A stretch of 64,000 nucleotides of DNA from the NCBI RefSeq assembly GCF_036324505.1, contig NC_086352.1:22601637-22665636 (forward strand), given 5' to 3'. Below are positions 1 through 26,221 of this stretch, piece by piece. Origin of the DNA: Eleginops maclovinus. Lineage: Eukaryota; Chordata; Actinopteri; Perciformes; Eleginopidae. The position numbers were made by a program, and so were the translations under genes. The notes under the pieces are model-generated. The model was not told the origin of the DNA and ran no database searches. It was given only the letters and a program-made list of their open reading frames with translations. Each line of letters opens with the position of its first letter. Within the stretch, counting starts at the first letter, position 1.

Positions 1-2022
1 TCAGCAGAAAATTAGCAAGAAGTTATTTTTAGATGTGCTGTCTTTACAGGGGCTCAAAAGGTAAATCAGTGGAGGTCAGAGCCGCCAAAAAGAGCACAAG
101 CATCATCAGCACATTACAGGGTGCTGTCACAGAGCGTGGGTAACATGCTGTATTTGTGTTTTTGATTTTGCCTCATAAACATAGTGCATCTCGGATGTAC
201 TTCCTTTCACTGGAACGTGTTACTCTGCTCAGAATTAATGTAAATAACAGCTCTTAAACCCATGCTGTTTCATTATTGTAAAAAATGTTGTTCAGTTAAA
301 CAATTGGCTTGTATGAGCAGTGTGTGTCGCTCCTCAGCGCGTGCCTCTCTTCTCGACACTGAGGCAGACTGTGTCTGACCCTCTATAGACAAAAGGACAA
401 TAGATAAACATGAGAGTATAGAGGACAGAGGAGACTGGCCTGATGCTGTAATTCCCTCTGGACTGCTGTTGTCACCATCTCCTCAGGGTCTAACATTATG
501 ATTAAATACTAAGGTTATTTTGCATCCTTTCACAACATTTGACAGTTTAATGTAATTACATATAGTTTCAGTCTTTAACTGAGTCCTTAATCCCTTTTTT
601 ATTCATCTTTTAGTGTGACCAAGGGACAAAGTCCTTAATGCAAAAAAGTTATATTTCAAGAATATTCTAAAATTACATCTTTCATACTTCCAGTGTAGCA
701 AACATTTAGTTTTATTTATTATTATTATTGAATTTGTTTCAATCTATTTTACCATCAAGGGTATTTTACAACATATTAGTTGAATTTCAAAATATATATA
801 TGTTTATAGGCTTGCTCACCTGTGAATACCTGCCTGACATTTTGCATCTGAAGACTTCAGTCTCCCCTCTCATGTATCAAATATAATCTTAAGCCTTTCA
901 ATAGTCACTGTTCATTAAAATGCAAACCCCATAACCACTGAGTCATTTTACCTCAGTCCAGATAGTTATTTCTCAAGAGTTTCTAAGGAAAGTCATCAGA
1001 GTCCAGGCTCCGAATGCACTGCTAGTTTCTCTATGTGTAGAAGGAAAAGCTTTATCTGGCTTCACTGGAACTTACTGGAAGAAATCATCGGAGGCTATTT
1101 GGAACTCCTGAGATTTAACGTTAGTCCTCCAACATACTTGGGACCAAATGAAGTTACTTTAGGTTTTCTGAGATAAGGCATGAAAATGCTGGCAGCAGTT
1201 TCAAACGTGTAGCTCTATCACATAGATTGCTTTATTTAAGTAAATAATTTCTCCTCTTATGCAGTAGCTTATCATGGTCTTTAACACAATCCAGTGGGAT
1301 AATCATGAAAGCATGATTTATATCTGGCTGTGTTCAATGTGCCCAATCATAGATGGAGCCAGAAGAAGTATAGAGGATTTGAAGACATGTGCAATTACCC
1401 TATGAGTCTCCTATTTGCAAAAACACAACATTTTAAAATCCCACAAGTAGTCATCCTGATACGTGGAAACCAGCAACAGAACCCCCCATTTTATTATTTT
1501 CCGGTAAAACCGGACAATAGACTTGATGTGTGAAGCTGCAGCACAGCCTTTAAAACAAAATATGGTAAAATCTCTGTATCTACAGCCACACCAGCTTTTA
1601 AAATTCAGCAAGGTCAGTCTAGCTACCAGCAAGAAGCTGAAAGAAACCTACGATGCATATTACCTATCCCAGGATTTGCTGTTTCTTGTGTGTGATTGCC
1701 CTGTGGCACAATAATTAAAAAGAGAGCACACAGCAAGGGTCTTGAAACTGCCTGAAACTCGGGCTTACTTTTTTTTGTTGAGTGGCCAGGAAATTCATTT
1801 AAATATCTTTGCTGTTTCTCTCATTCGTCTTTTTCACCGATACGTCAACGGATAAAGGTATTCTGATTCTGATTCTGGATACTTTCTATTTGTGACATAT
1901 TTTTATTTTGCATGTATCTTTGTATCTATCATTATATCTTGGAAAATCGCTGAGACTTTATTTAACTCAATACGTTTTTTTTCTTTCGTCTTAATACAAC
2001 CCACATCCTGTTGTCTTCACAG
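1..2022. other. cdkl5 upstream intron, no coding exon seen
   Basis: AT-rich non-coding sequence left of the first visible cdkl5 coding exon. I looked for the missing N-terminal kinase exon (glycine-rich loop) and did not find it, so it should lie left of the window. Short frames here have no recognisable family. Around 1835-1880 is a short motif with three ATTCTG-like units, which resembles a common teleost interspersed repeat tail. Confidence 0.6.
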
Positions 2023-16267
<14,245 letters not shown>

Positions 16268-19200
16268 ACCCCCCGCCTACGAAACTACACCATCTCCTAT
16301 TTGTCTCCAACCTGGAAGCATCTGCCAGATGCAGACATCATGGTACTGTAGTAAAAGTTTACATGAAAGCCTATTTCACTGGACCTAGTCTTCATTCAGA
16401 GACATAGTCATCTGTTCTCTGAAAACTACAAAGACAAGACGCTGAAACGCGAACACCAGTAACACTGTCGTGTAGGGTATCAAAGACAGGACATGGCCCA
16501 CTTTGTCTGGGGATGCCAGTACTGTATCAGCTGTGTGTTACTGTGTCTCTAACAAAGAGAGAGGACATCAGAGGATGCTGATCTTTCGTGGCCTCTTTGC
16601 TGCCATCTTCTGCTCATAGGACTCTACAGCAAACCACTTCAGTCAGCCGCTGTCAAGAAACTCAAATGTTTTTCAAGCTCTGTTATTTGATAAGAACAAA
16701 AAAAAGTTTATATCAACATTATTTATTAAATATTTATTTGTTTTAAATTCAAGGATATAAGCTATAAACGACACAGTATGTAGGTTATATGGGAATATTA
16801 TAAGGTAATATAGAATTAAATGTGTAATTGCAAGAGCTTTAGTTTCGACACAAAGAAAAGCATAGATATTTATGTGTTAATACAATATGTCAAAAAGAAT
16901 ATTTAATAATGGTGAATGTCCTTTTTTGTTCAATTTGATAGGTTATTTACCAGTTTCTCGCTTTATCATCTTATTTTTTACCAGTTTTTCTATTTGTTTT
17001 ATCCACATGTTAAGAAATATTGATGAATATTGTTGCCCAAAGTGGAAAAAAATATGTTTCACGGAAAATCTAGGCTAAATCTGCGCTTCACCCTCATGAC
17101 TTAAGTTTTGAAGTTTTGTGACATGTTGGGCTATTTGTCAACAGGTTTAGGTAGCAGAACATCCAGAGTGAGACTGTTAGGCTCTTTGCTTTACATACAG
17201 AACATTTCTACTCATTATATGTCCCGTTCTTGGTGTCTCCATTTTTAAAATGAACCCCATTCTCAGTTCATTTATCAGTGACAATAGCTCTCCAGCACCG
17301 TGCTGCCACCTGCTGAGCTGTTGGTTTTGTCTACAGCCCTAACAGCCAGTAAAAAACATCAAGACTTTGGCGGCCATTGGTGGTGAAAAGTAAGCTTCAT
17401 GAAATGAGGCAGGACTAACTCAAGAACAATGTGTAACTGTGCAAAATAGGAGGAGAGCATTCTGCAAAAGGCATACATCACCTACAACCTTTAAGTAATG
17501 AAGGTTAAGTCTGCTGCTATTTTATATTTCTTATTTGTTGACAAATCCCATGAAAAGACCAAAACGAATAATATGTTTAACAGACTAACAAAAGTTGTCT
17601 GTGTTACCACATATATCTTGAGCTGTTGTCTATTATTATTAGTAGTTTGATTTGAATCAATCCCTCATATGCCGTCCTGCTGCTGTATATGCTCACCTTA
17701 GAACCAACTGTGTATTAATCCGCTGCTGAAAATAGTTCCAACAAACTAACAGTTTTCCTGGGTTTGTGTAAAGTTGACTGAATACTGCAGTGCCCAGATG
17801 TTTATGGAACAAGTCCAGAAAAGCTGTTGAATTACTCATATTAGATTACTTGCCTGTAATGTGAAGACTTTATTTCTTAAGTATTTTCTCACAACTTTTG
17901 ATATGACAGACACTAACAATATAACGATATCCGCAGTGATCACTTTCCTGTGATTTAAGACAAGACTGTTTAAGAGTGTTATAACCGCTGTGCATTGTTT
18001 TGGTATCTAATAAGCCTTAACATGCATACATATCTTACTCCAACTGGCTGCCGTATCGTATTTCAATACTCACCGGTACCTAAAGTAAAACGCCCCCAGC
18101 TGTTTCATTCTTTTCATGGGATTTGTAAAAATAACAAAGATATTTAATAACACAAGACTTATCTTCTAATGTGTTTACATTTTTCATGTGCATTTTAAAG
18201 CTTGTGTTTTCAAAGTTTTTGTAAATGCCTTTTGTAAATCTGAATTTGGTTTTGCTACTGTATTTGCATTACAACTTTTATTTTTTAGTATTAATAGTCA
18301 TAATCAGGGATGATTTTACTTAACTAGGTTATTCATAAAAAGCATTTACTTGTTGTCTACTGACCTGTGGATGATTACAAAAAATAAAATAGAACAAAAC
18401 ACTGTTAGTGGCCTAGGAAAAATAGCATCGTTTTGCTTCCAGTCTCATCTCAACCCTCCATTCCTTCTTCTTCCTCTGTGGTTGTAAAGTTTAGTGGAGA
18501 AGCTTTTATATCACAGAAGGAGACAACAAAAAAGATCTGTGGACTTTAGAGAAAATGTTTGAGGATTTCATGTTTTATTTCTCATCTGTTTAGAGTAATA
18601 CACAAGCAAAAAAGGAATGAAAGAATTGACTATACGGCTGATTGAAAGCAATAACATTCAGAAAGAGACTGATGCAGATGTATTGGCGAAGTCCGTAGCT
18701 AGTTAATAGGACCCAAATAGCACGGATTAATTTTCATTAGGAAACTGATGAAAGCATGAAAAGCGTCCACATATAATATCAAGACATCGCTCTGCAATAC
18801 ATTTTTTATTTATAATTTCACCTTGAACATGACCCAGGGCTATAGAAACTGCCCCGTGTTGTTTATTAGTGAGAATCCTGGTTGCTACTGATTGCAAATG
18901 ACTGCTGAAGTGGGTTCGTCTCTACTATTAATCGGACATTGTGATGATAAAGCTTGCCTTGCCAGTGACCCGAAGCCTTATATTAGCTTTCTGACTCAAC
19001 ACTTCAGATGAAAACGAAGACGTGAACCCCATGCAAGCCACATACACTGACCACTGAGATGAGAAGAAAACCTTTTGTTCATGAATATGAATGTGTTTCC
19101 TGAAACATTCGTTCTTTTTTCATTTAGCTGTTTCCCACTACTTACAGGGTGTAAATAGAAATAATAGAGTGTATCTATACTGACCATTCTACTTTAATGA

Positions 19201-20475
19201 TAGGGTCTCATAATAAAAGCCAACTGTACATTTTTGAACGGCTCATATGTTTGTTTTGTACAGACACCACACCAGAACAGACATGAAACAAGTGTTAATT
19301 TAATCAAGGAAATAGTTGAAAGATACAATTAAGAAAACATCTTCAGAGTCAATACAACGCAATAAGGAGTTCTCAAAGCCCCATGGGAAACAAAATGAAA
19401 TGTAACAGAAACAAATCAGGAGTTAACCACAAACACATTATTCATCCCCCTATCTTTACATCGCAAACACACTGAAAAAGGATGAATGTGAAAATGCGTT
19501 TACAAACAGGAATAACAAAATCACAGGCGTGTATGAAGTCTTTGTCTTTATAAATGCCAGTTCTACAAATCTCACTAACAGAAGCAAATCAAGTGTTATT
19601 TTTGGCTTCTTTTTATTCTGTCTCTGGCAGTAAAACCAAACTCAATTGTGTTAACTTCATTTTATCCTTTATATTTCTTTATTTTTGTCTCCCCAAAAGT
19701 CAATGTTCAGCTGCGGATCACTTTAGCCATTGAGTACTTAGAGCAGCAGGATAATGTATTAGTTATTGACTCAATGTGACTAAAGTAATCTTTGGTTTAG
19801 TCCCATAAATGCAACAGTGTGGCTCATTTATATGTATTTATAGTTTTGGGGAATAATAAAACAGATATTAAATGCGTCTTTGGCCACACAAACAATACTT
19901 ATATCAATTCATTGTTTTTTATGTTGAATTTGTTGACAGTAAGAAAAATTTAGAATATCACCAGCCTTATCTTTGAAGGATTATACAGAGGAGAGAGTGA
20001 AGGGTCCCTGTTTACTGTTGAATATCAGGAGAAACAGACAGGATTTCACAGGAAGACACAAATATTTTTGGAAGCGCTTGTGTCTAGCTGTTGGATACCA
20101 CCTCCATAGCAACGCTGCCTCTCCCTCTTCATGCCTGATTATTTCTTTGAATTTATGCCATTTCTTTGCAAATGGAACAATCTATTGAGAACGCACCAAA
20201 TGAAAGCCTGATGTGAGAGGCTGGCACAACGCAGACAATGGAGAGAGGGGAGAATGGAAGCTCTTTGAGCACATCAAATGAACATTTAATAAAATCACAT
20301 AAGTCAAATTATTTTTTAAATCAGAAGGTTTTGTCTTCAATTTGTGGTTTTATACATTTAGCTGGAGGGGGCAAAATCTGTGAATATAATGACAGACCAC
20401 ACACTCAGACGATGGCGGGAATTAGGATGAGATGAGGTTTTGGGAGAAGGCCTCGGGGATGGCGGGGGGAGAGGT
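16268..20475. other. cdkl5 3' UTR and cdkl5/rs1 tail-to-tail spacer
   Basis: No coding exon recognised on either strand. The first part is presumably cdkl5 3' UTR; the best polyadenylation hexamer on the plus strand is AATAAA at 18383-18388, with another at 19212-19217. On the minus strand, possible rs1 hexamers are ATTAAA (plus 20285-20290) and AATAAA (plus 19612-19617). The sequence is AT-rich with only short random frames. UTR limits are inference. Confidence 0.5.
18383..18388 (+). terminator. Candidate cdkl5 polyadenylation hexamer AATAAA
   Basis: Canonical AATAAA in an A-rich context about 2.1 kb after the cdkl5 stop. It is one of several possible sites, and no transcript evidence is available. 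Confidence 0.35.
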
Positions 20476-23400
20476 TTATTTGCATTTGTCCATGCAGAGC
20501 AGCAGCTCCAGGCGCAGAGCGATGCGTGTGTGCCACCCGAGGGGGATGATGCGGACATAGCGCGCTACGATAGGCGGCCGCAGGAGGTTCTGCACAGACG
20601 AAGAGCGGTCAGAGTTTCCGTAAAACACCTGAGAGAGAGAAACAAGTAAAGGGTCAGGATGGATTCATTTACACTACTGTGAACTTAAACTGACTAAAGA
20701 TACTGCTTTAACATTTAAGCAATAATCTGTAATCTAAAAATGTAAGCTTTGCTTCAATGAATGGGGTTGACTGGGTTCTACTGACCCTGTTGTTTCCAGT
20801 CTGGTCTTTGTAATAGATCCAGTTGAGCTTTTCGTCTGTGCGGTATTGGACGCTGTACTTGGTGACCCACTCATCAGCATCACAGCGGCCCTGGGTGAGG
20901 ATCCCTGACACCACCTTCACCTCCATCAGGTCGATCTGCACCCACTGACTGTTGTCCTGAAACTTAGAGAGCCAAGCACACCTGCAGGAGGAACAGAAAT
21001 GCTGCAAGTAATGTCAGGAGTCCAATTAAGACATGATAGTGTGACAGTGCATGCAAAATTGCACAATACCAGGAGCCTAAAAACTAAGCAGATCACGTTT
21101 TTTTTTAGCTGTTTTTATAGTCCACAGTTCCATTTATCATACCTATTTTTGCATTGCTGGTCTTATTTATACCTTTATGTTGGTAAGCTGTTTATAACCT
21201 GGAAATAGCACTTACCCAAAGCCCTCACTGTTGAGCCGGGCCTTGCTGGGGACCCAGGAGGAGAACCAGCCGGTGTACTGGTCCTGGTTGGAGCAGGTGA
21301 TCTGGTCCGGACTCACTGATCCGGCCTCGAAGCCCAGAGGCTTGTGGTATGGACACTCTGCAGGAGGAAGAGAGACCGATTTATGAAACAGAGTTCTTAA
21401 CTTAAACATTCATTTGTTAGTTAATAGTTGTGCAGTATTAATGAAGAGATAACATTTTGTTAAGAATCTCTGGCAGCATGAATTTCAAGGTCAGACACAC
21501 AAACATGTCTGCCAACAGCTAAGCAGCAAAACACTGAGAATCTGAGCAGGAAATGATCATCACTATAAGCCTTTCTAGGTGCTTAATTCTCCATCTCTCT
21601 ATCCTTTCCTCTCTCCCCATCCTCACACTCCCGCTCCCAAAGCCCCCGCTGTTAGAGAACCCAGTGTGACCCATATCCATCCTAAAAGCCTGCAGTTTAA
21701 TTCTCCACGGTGAGAGATCAGTGATGTCCATTAGGGCGGCAGGCGGACAGATGGCTATGTTCTTCACTCCGCAGCTTTAGCCCTGTGTTGCCCCTGTGTT
21801 TTCATTGTTCAATCTGTCCTCTCACTTCCACTAAAAAGGCATTATAAATACATGAATAGGGGAGATCAGAGTGCTGCACGAGTGAGATGTTTTCCCCCTA
21901 AAGTTTCAGCAATAACATCAGCTGTGGATACGTGGAGCAGAATCCTGATGCGCTTTTGTTTACTACTGGAATAATCCTATCTGGCACTGGGTCACATCCC
22001 GTCTAATCCCTGTATTACAAATGCATACAGCAGCGGCAATAGAAGCGCCTCTGTGAGTCAGGAGATAAGTGTTTACATAACAGTAATGCGAATTACTCTA
22101 TAGTCCTGCCTAATGTATTTCAAAAGACGAATAAAACATATTTAGGTGGCTGAATTAATGGTGAAACAAGATGGAAAGAGGTGGAACAAAATCTGATGCC
22201 ATGCAGGCGTCTCTTTCTCAATCATCTTTTATCATTACCAGGTCCCTGTCGTGATAATTGCTGGTTTCTGTTATTGTGCAAATGGCACAGTCTATTACGG
22301 GCCTCGTAATCTGAGCATCAAGCTCTCAGATAATGAATATCTGCTGAACTTCTTTCTCGTGTCCATCACCCGTTGCCATGTGATTTGTGGCTCAGATGGC
22401 ACTCATTGATTCACTAAAGAGAAAACCCTTTCACCATACATCTGCTATGCCTCTCTCGACTCTTCAAGCCTGACATGGTTCAAGTGTGATTTACAAAGCT
22501 AGATAAATTAATGGAGTCATTTTGTCTGTTTAGGTGTTTGTTGCTTTGCAGGGATCTTAAAAACAGACTTGCGGATTTCATGGAGGTTTTCATGGAAAGA
22601 TAAACCCCAGGCCGAGTCCTTAAAATGATTTGAAAAGACAGATTTCTATCTGCTGCTGATAAAGATGATCGAAAACTCCTTGCCAGCTACTACTGTTTCC
22701 AAGCTCATAATGAACAGATGTATCCCATGACTATGTCTATATTGTGTGTTTATGATAAAGATGCTGATGCAGACCACCTTATCTTTCATAGCAAATTTAA
22801 AGGAATGTGCAGCCTTGGTGTAGGTGTTTCTGGTTCTATTCATGGCTCCATCTGTATCATCTCCTCTGAGGATGTCCAGTGGAGCATGTCCACCCTGTGG
22901 TGTCAAATCTGGAGTCTCATGCATTAATGCGTAAACATGTACATATAGAGATTCCACTTTTCTCGGTCTCTATCATACAAGCACATTAAAGCCTTCCCTC
23001 AGAAATGGTTTGGGGATTTTTGAATTATATGTTTGAATATTTTTGAAGCAATATGCAGCACATTTGGTGATTTTATTCTCATTGGACTTAATTTCCAGAA
23101 CAATTAATCAGTGAATAGAAAAGATATTCCACAGATTAGATGATAATTTAAAAAAATCTATGTTAGCTTTAACAATCAGACATACAACATGCAGTTCTTG
23201 TCCTTGTCGACTCTCAGTTGCTCATTAATTATCTGAATCTAACAGTGGCATAAGTCCTCGTTAATTGTAAGATTGTACGTTTTATTATTCAGTTTGATAA
23301 TTTAATCATTTAGATCACTCAAATAGTATGTCAGAGCGTGGCTTTATTAGAAATAACAAAGCTGTGCTCAGTATGTGGTAAAGTGATGAAACCCATTCAT

Positions 23401-24485
23401 ATTGTAGCAGTGAATGGGTGCATTTTGTTAGGCTACTGGCACAAAAACAGAGGTCCTTCTTCAGAAAGAAGACCTTACTTAATGGTTCTTACCTGGCATG
23501 CAGTCCACACCTCGTACCTTGGAAGAGCCGGCCCTAATGGAGGAAAACTCAGTCGGAGATTCACCTCCTTCACAATCACATTTGCAGGACCTGGCAGTCC
23601 ATGCTTCAGACACTGCCGCCTCATATAAACACATACAAACACAATTACTAGATGCAATACATAAAAATTAGAGTCATCAGAAATAATAAACATATGTAAA
23701 TAGTATTGTTTTAAAATACAACTGGTTTGCTAAAATAATAATAATTATAAAAGAAAAATAATAATTTCATCTAAAATGAGAAAATAATTATGGGTGAATG
23801 AAGCTTCTCATGTCTCATCATACCGCTCTTTACAGTGTTTATTTAACAAAAATCATTTGACATTGACCAATGTCAACTTGAGCGAAAGTGCTAAACTAGA
23901 CTGAAATGTCTGTGGTGTGGCTGATCGAACAGTGATTTTCTGTTTAGTCTTTTTTTTTAAATCTGAACTGCGTTAATGTATACACTTTTGATTTGAATAC
24001 TCTATTTTTTCAGAGGTTTCTTCTTACCTCTTGAGCGTGAATGCTGATGAACACTGTTTAGACAGATGGACAGAAAACACAGAAGAGGAAAAAAGACTGT
24101 TAGGACACAGCAGTCCTTCGCTCTAGTAAACAAAATATGTGCATTAATCTGTGAAATTAACCATATTAAGAACAAGCAAATCAACAAAATGCAGACGCAG
24201 ATAATCAAGTACATACAGTGTTTTAGAAAACCAGAGGATTATCTAAAAAGTTACTGAAGAAAATCTGATATATTTGTCAACTCAAAATTAGTTTGTCCTT
24301 TGACATTAGAGTGACTGAGGTTTCTTCAACATATTGTCCGGTTTTAGGTGACTTTAAGATGTTACACTTCTAAATCACACAGATTATTTGTTCAGCATAA
24401 GGGAAAAGAGTGTAAAGATTTAAATCATACCATTAGCTCCCAGAAGAAGCAGGGCGAGTGCGAAACGCTGCACGTAAAGAGCCAT
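20476..24485 (-). CDS. rs1: Retinoschisin (complete)
   Basis: Secreted photoreceptor and bipolar-cell adhesion protein that forms disulfide-linked octamers and stabilises retinal layers. Coding exons, in gene order on the minus strand: 24485-24431, 24053-24028, 23619-23493, 21357-21216, 20981-20786, 20628-20476; total 699 nt, 232 residues (human 224). Exon sizes of 26, 142, 196 and 153 nt equal the human exon sizes as I recall them, and phases close. Exon 1 is a signal peptide (MALYVQRF then a leucine-rich core). Exon 3 encodes the Rs1-domain core CKCDCEGG and ends just before [10 protein letters not shown]. Exons 4-6 are the discoidin (F5/8 type C) domain: [57 protein letters not shown]. The tail LLLCMDKCK keeps the two C-terminal cysteines used for intra- and inter-subunit disulfides. 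Exon 3 is 7 codons longer than in human at its 5' end, and its acceptor (TATATGAG) is the least certain junction. Confidence 0.95.
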
Positions 24486-24557
24486 CGTCCAACCTGCTCC
24501 AAACCAGACGTCACCAAATGTAGACTGAGCAACCAAGCAAGCAGTGAAAGAGAGGCT

Positions 24558-24572
24558 GGATTACAATAATCC
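24558..24572 (-). promoter_or_regulatory. Inverted pair of CRX/OTX-type homeodomain sites upstream of rs1
   Basis: GGATTA, three bases, then TAATCC: two K50-homeodomain core motifs in perfect inverted arrangement, about 75 bp upstream of the rs1 start codon. CRX and OTX2 bind TAATCC/GGATTA, and RS1 is a known CRX-dependent photoreceptor gene. Site function is inferred; a single core occurs often by chance, but the palindromic pair at this position is suggestive. Confidence 0.5.
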
Positions 24573-24758
24573 ACAGGACACTAATGGCCTTACCTAATGC
24601 CATCCTTATCTGACAAAGCCCCTCCTACAGCTGTTCACCCAGCACCATTCATAACAAGCAAACATTCTGGAAATCACTGCAAAGCCACAAAGGTCAAGTC
24701 AAAAATCCTGCAGAAAAAACTAAAGCTAACTGGCAACTCGGATGTATCAGATTTGGGT

Positions 24759-24869
<111 letters not shown>

Positions 24870-25716
24870 GCATGCATGAGTGTGTATGGTTTTGGAAGGC
24901 GGTGATGGTTTATGCTGGGCCTTGTGATCCATATGATTGACCAGACGGTCGACTTTTGTTTGACTGTATGGCTCTCCTTGTATCTTGCTAAATGTTTCAT
25001 TACAATTGTGATAATTATGAATAGAATGAAAAAAGAAAGAAAAATATAAGAATGAAAATACTTTATTATTAAATGGATATCATTAGGATGAATATATATA
25101 AAGAAGGAGAATATCATTAAGTAGCGTCTGTTTATTTTTAAACTGTAAAAGCCCTACTGAGCACATATCTTAATCAACAATCATACATAGCCAGATTTAA
25201 AGTATTCTTTTATACAGAAAATAATCAAATGTTAGGATGGTCACATAAAGATTAAACACTATTATCAGCAAGTGTGCTTTAGAACAAAATATACTTGTAT
25301 TTCACCACCTCTACATTCAAGTAAATCCACAACTTGTCATAGTTAAGAGATTAAAATGTCAATGAGAAGAAAGCCCTTAAATCATGAGAACTATATTGAT
25401 AATGATGCTATTATATAATTATCTCTCAAATCAGATCAGATCAGATTGTGCATTTTAAAGTTGTAGACAAGTGCAGCATTGAGGTTTTAAATGATATTCT
25501 GTCTTCTGTAGACTCTCAGGCTAAACATGTCTAAACTCCTGCTTTCAAAGCCTGCAGGGTGAAAGTAATTAAGCACAGCTGTCTTCAATTTGTGTTCATT
25601 AAAACATCCTTTTTAACCCCTCTTTTCTGTCCTGACTTCACTCCTGCCGGCCTGCTAAAAAACCTGCTGTAAAGCGCATCAGTTGAGGTGTGATTTTTGA
25701 CAAAGCTGTTGAGAAA

Positions 25717-26221
25717 ATGAAGGTTACTGCCCGCGCAACACGCAGGATTCCTCCACAAACAAAGAAGAGGTCCAGAGCACACTCAACTCTCCTCTACAGA
25801 GCTCATAAAGAGGTAGGAACTAAAACACAAGCAGTACTTTGCAGAGAGAAATGTTTGAAACTTGATCAAACATTTTAGCTTTTTACATGTTAACATTAGA
25901 GGTTATAAAAATCCTATCTTTTTAAGTGGACTTTGCAAGAAACAACGCTTTGGATTAAAACCATGAAAAGAGTCCTTAGTACAACTCACTTGTGAATTTT
26001 CATCTTTCTTTCTTTTTCTGCAGGTGCGTCCAGCTGGGATGAAGATTCCAGACTTCCTGGCCAGTCGACTCAGTTTTCCCAAGCCAGTCCTGATCAGACT
26101 GGTGAGCCTGGAAGCTTCCCGGCTTTCAAAAACCAACAGACTGAAAGTGATCACTCAGCAGGAGATCAGAGCTGCCATCACCATTGTTCAAAGGAAGATT
26201 CGTACAAGAGCTGCAGCATGA
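25717..26221 (+). CDS. Histone H2B-like variant, two exons, short C terminus
   Basis: Exons 25717-25812 and 26024-26221 join in phase 0 to give 97 residues. The start is the first ATG in frame (codons MKVTARATRR); an upstream in-frame GTG was not used. H2B features in order: basic tail, KKRSRAHS (compare KRKRSRKES before alpha-1 of canonical H2B), an LLYRAHKEVRP helix, EASRLSKTN (compare EASRLAHYN, end of alpha-2), then ITQQEIRAAI (compare ITSREIQTAV, alpha-3). It stops after a few more basic residues, so the alpha-C helix and the ubiquitinated lysine of canonical H2B (about 123-126 residues) are missing. Canonical H2B genes are intronless, while this one has an intron and no recognisable histone 3' stem-loop, but an ATTAAA at 26256-26261. 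That pattern fits a polyadenylated, probably germline H2B variant (H2B.L/W/K-like). Subtype is not determined. Alternative: a decayed copy, but both exons are open and spliceable. Confidence 0.75.

Noticed and set aside
25585..25782. 65-codon minus-strand frame overlapping the H2B-like exon 1
   Set aside because: Shadow of the H2B-like exon, with no family resemblance.
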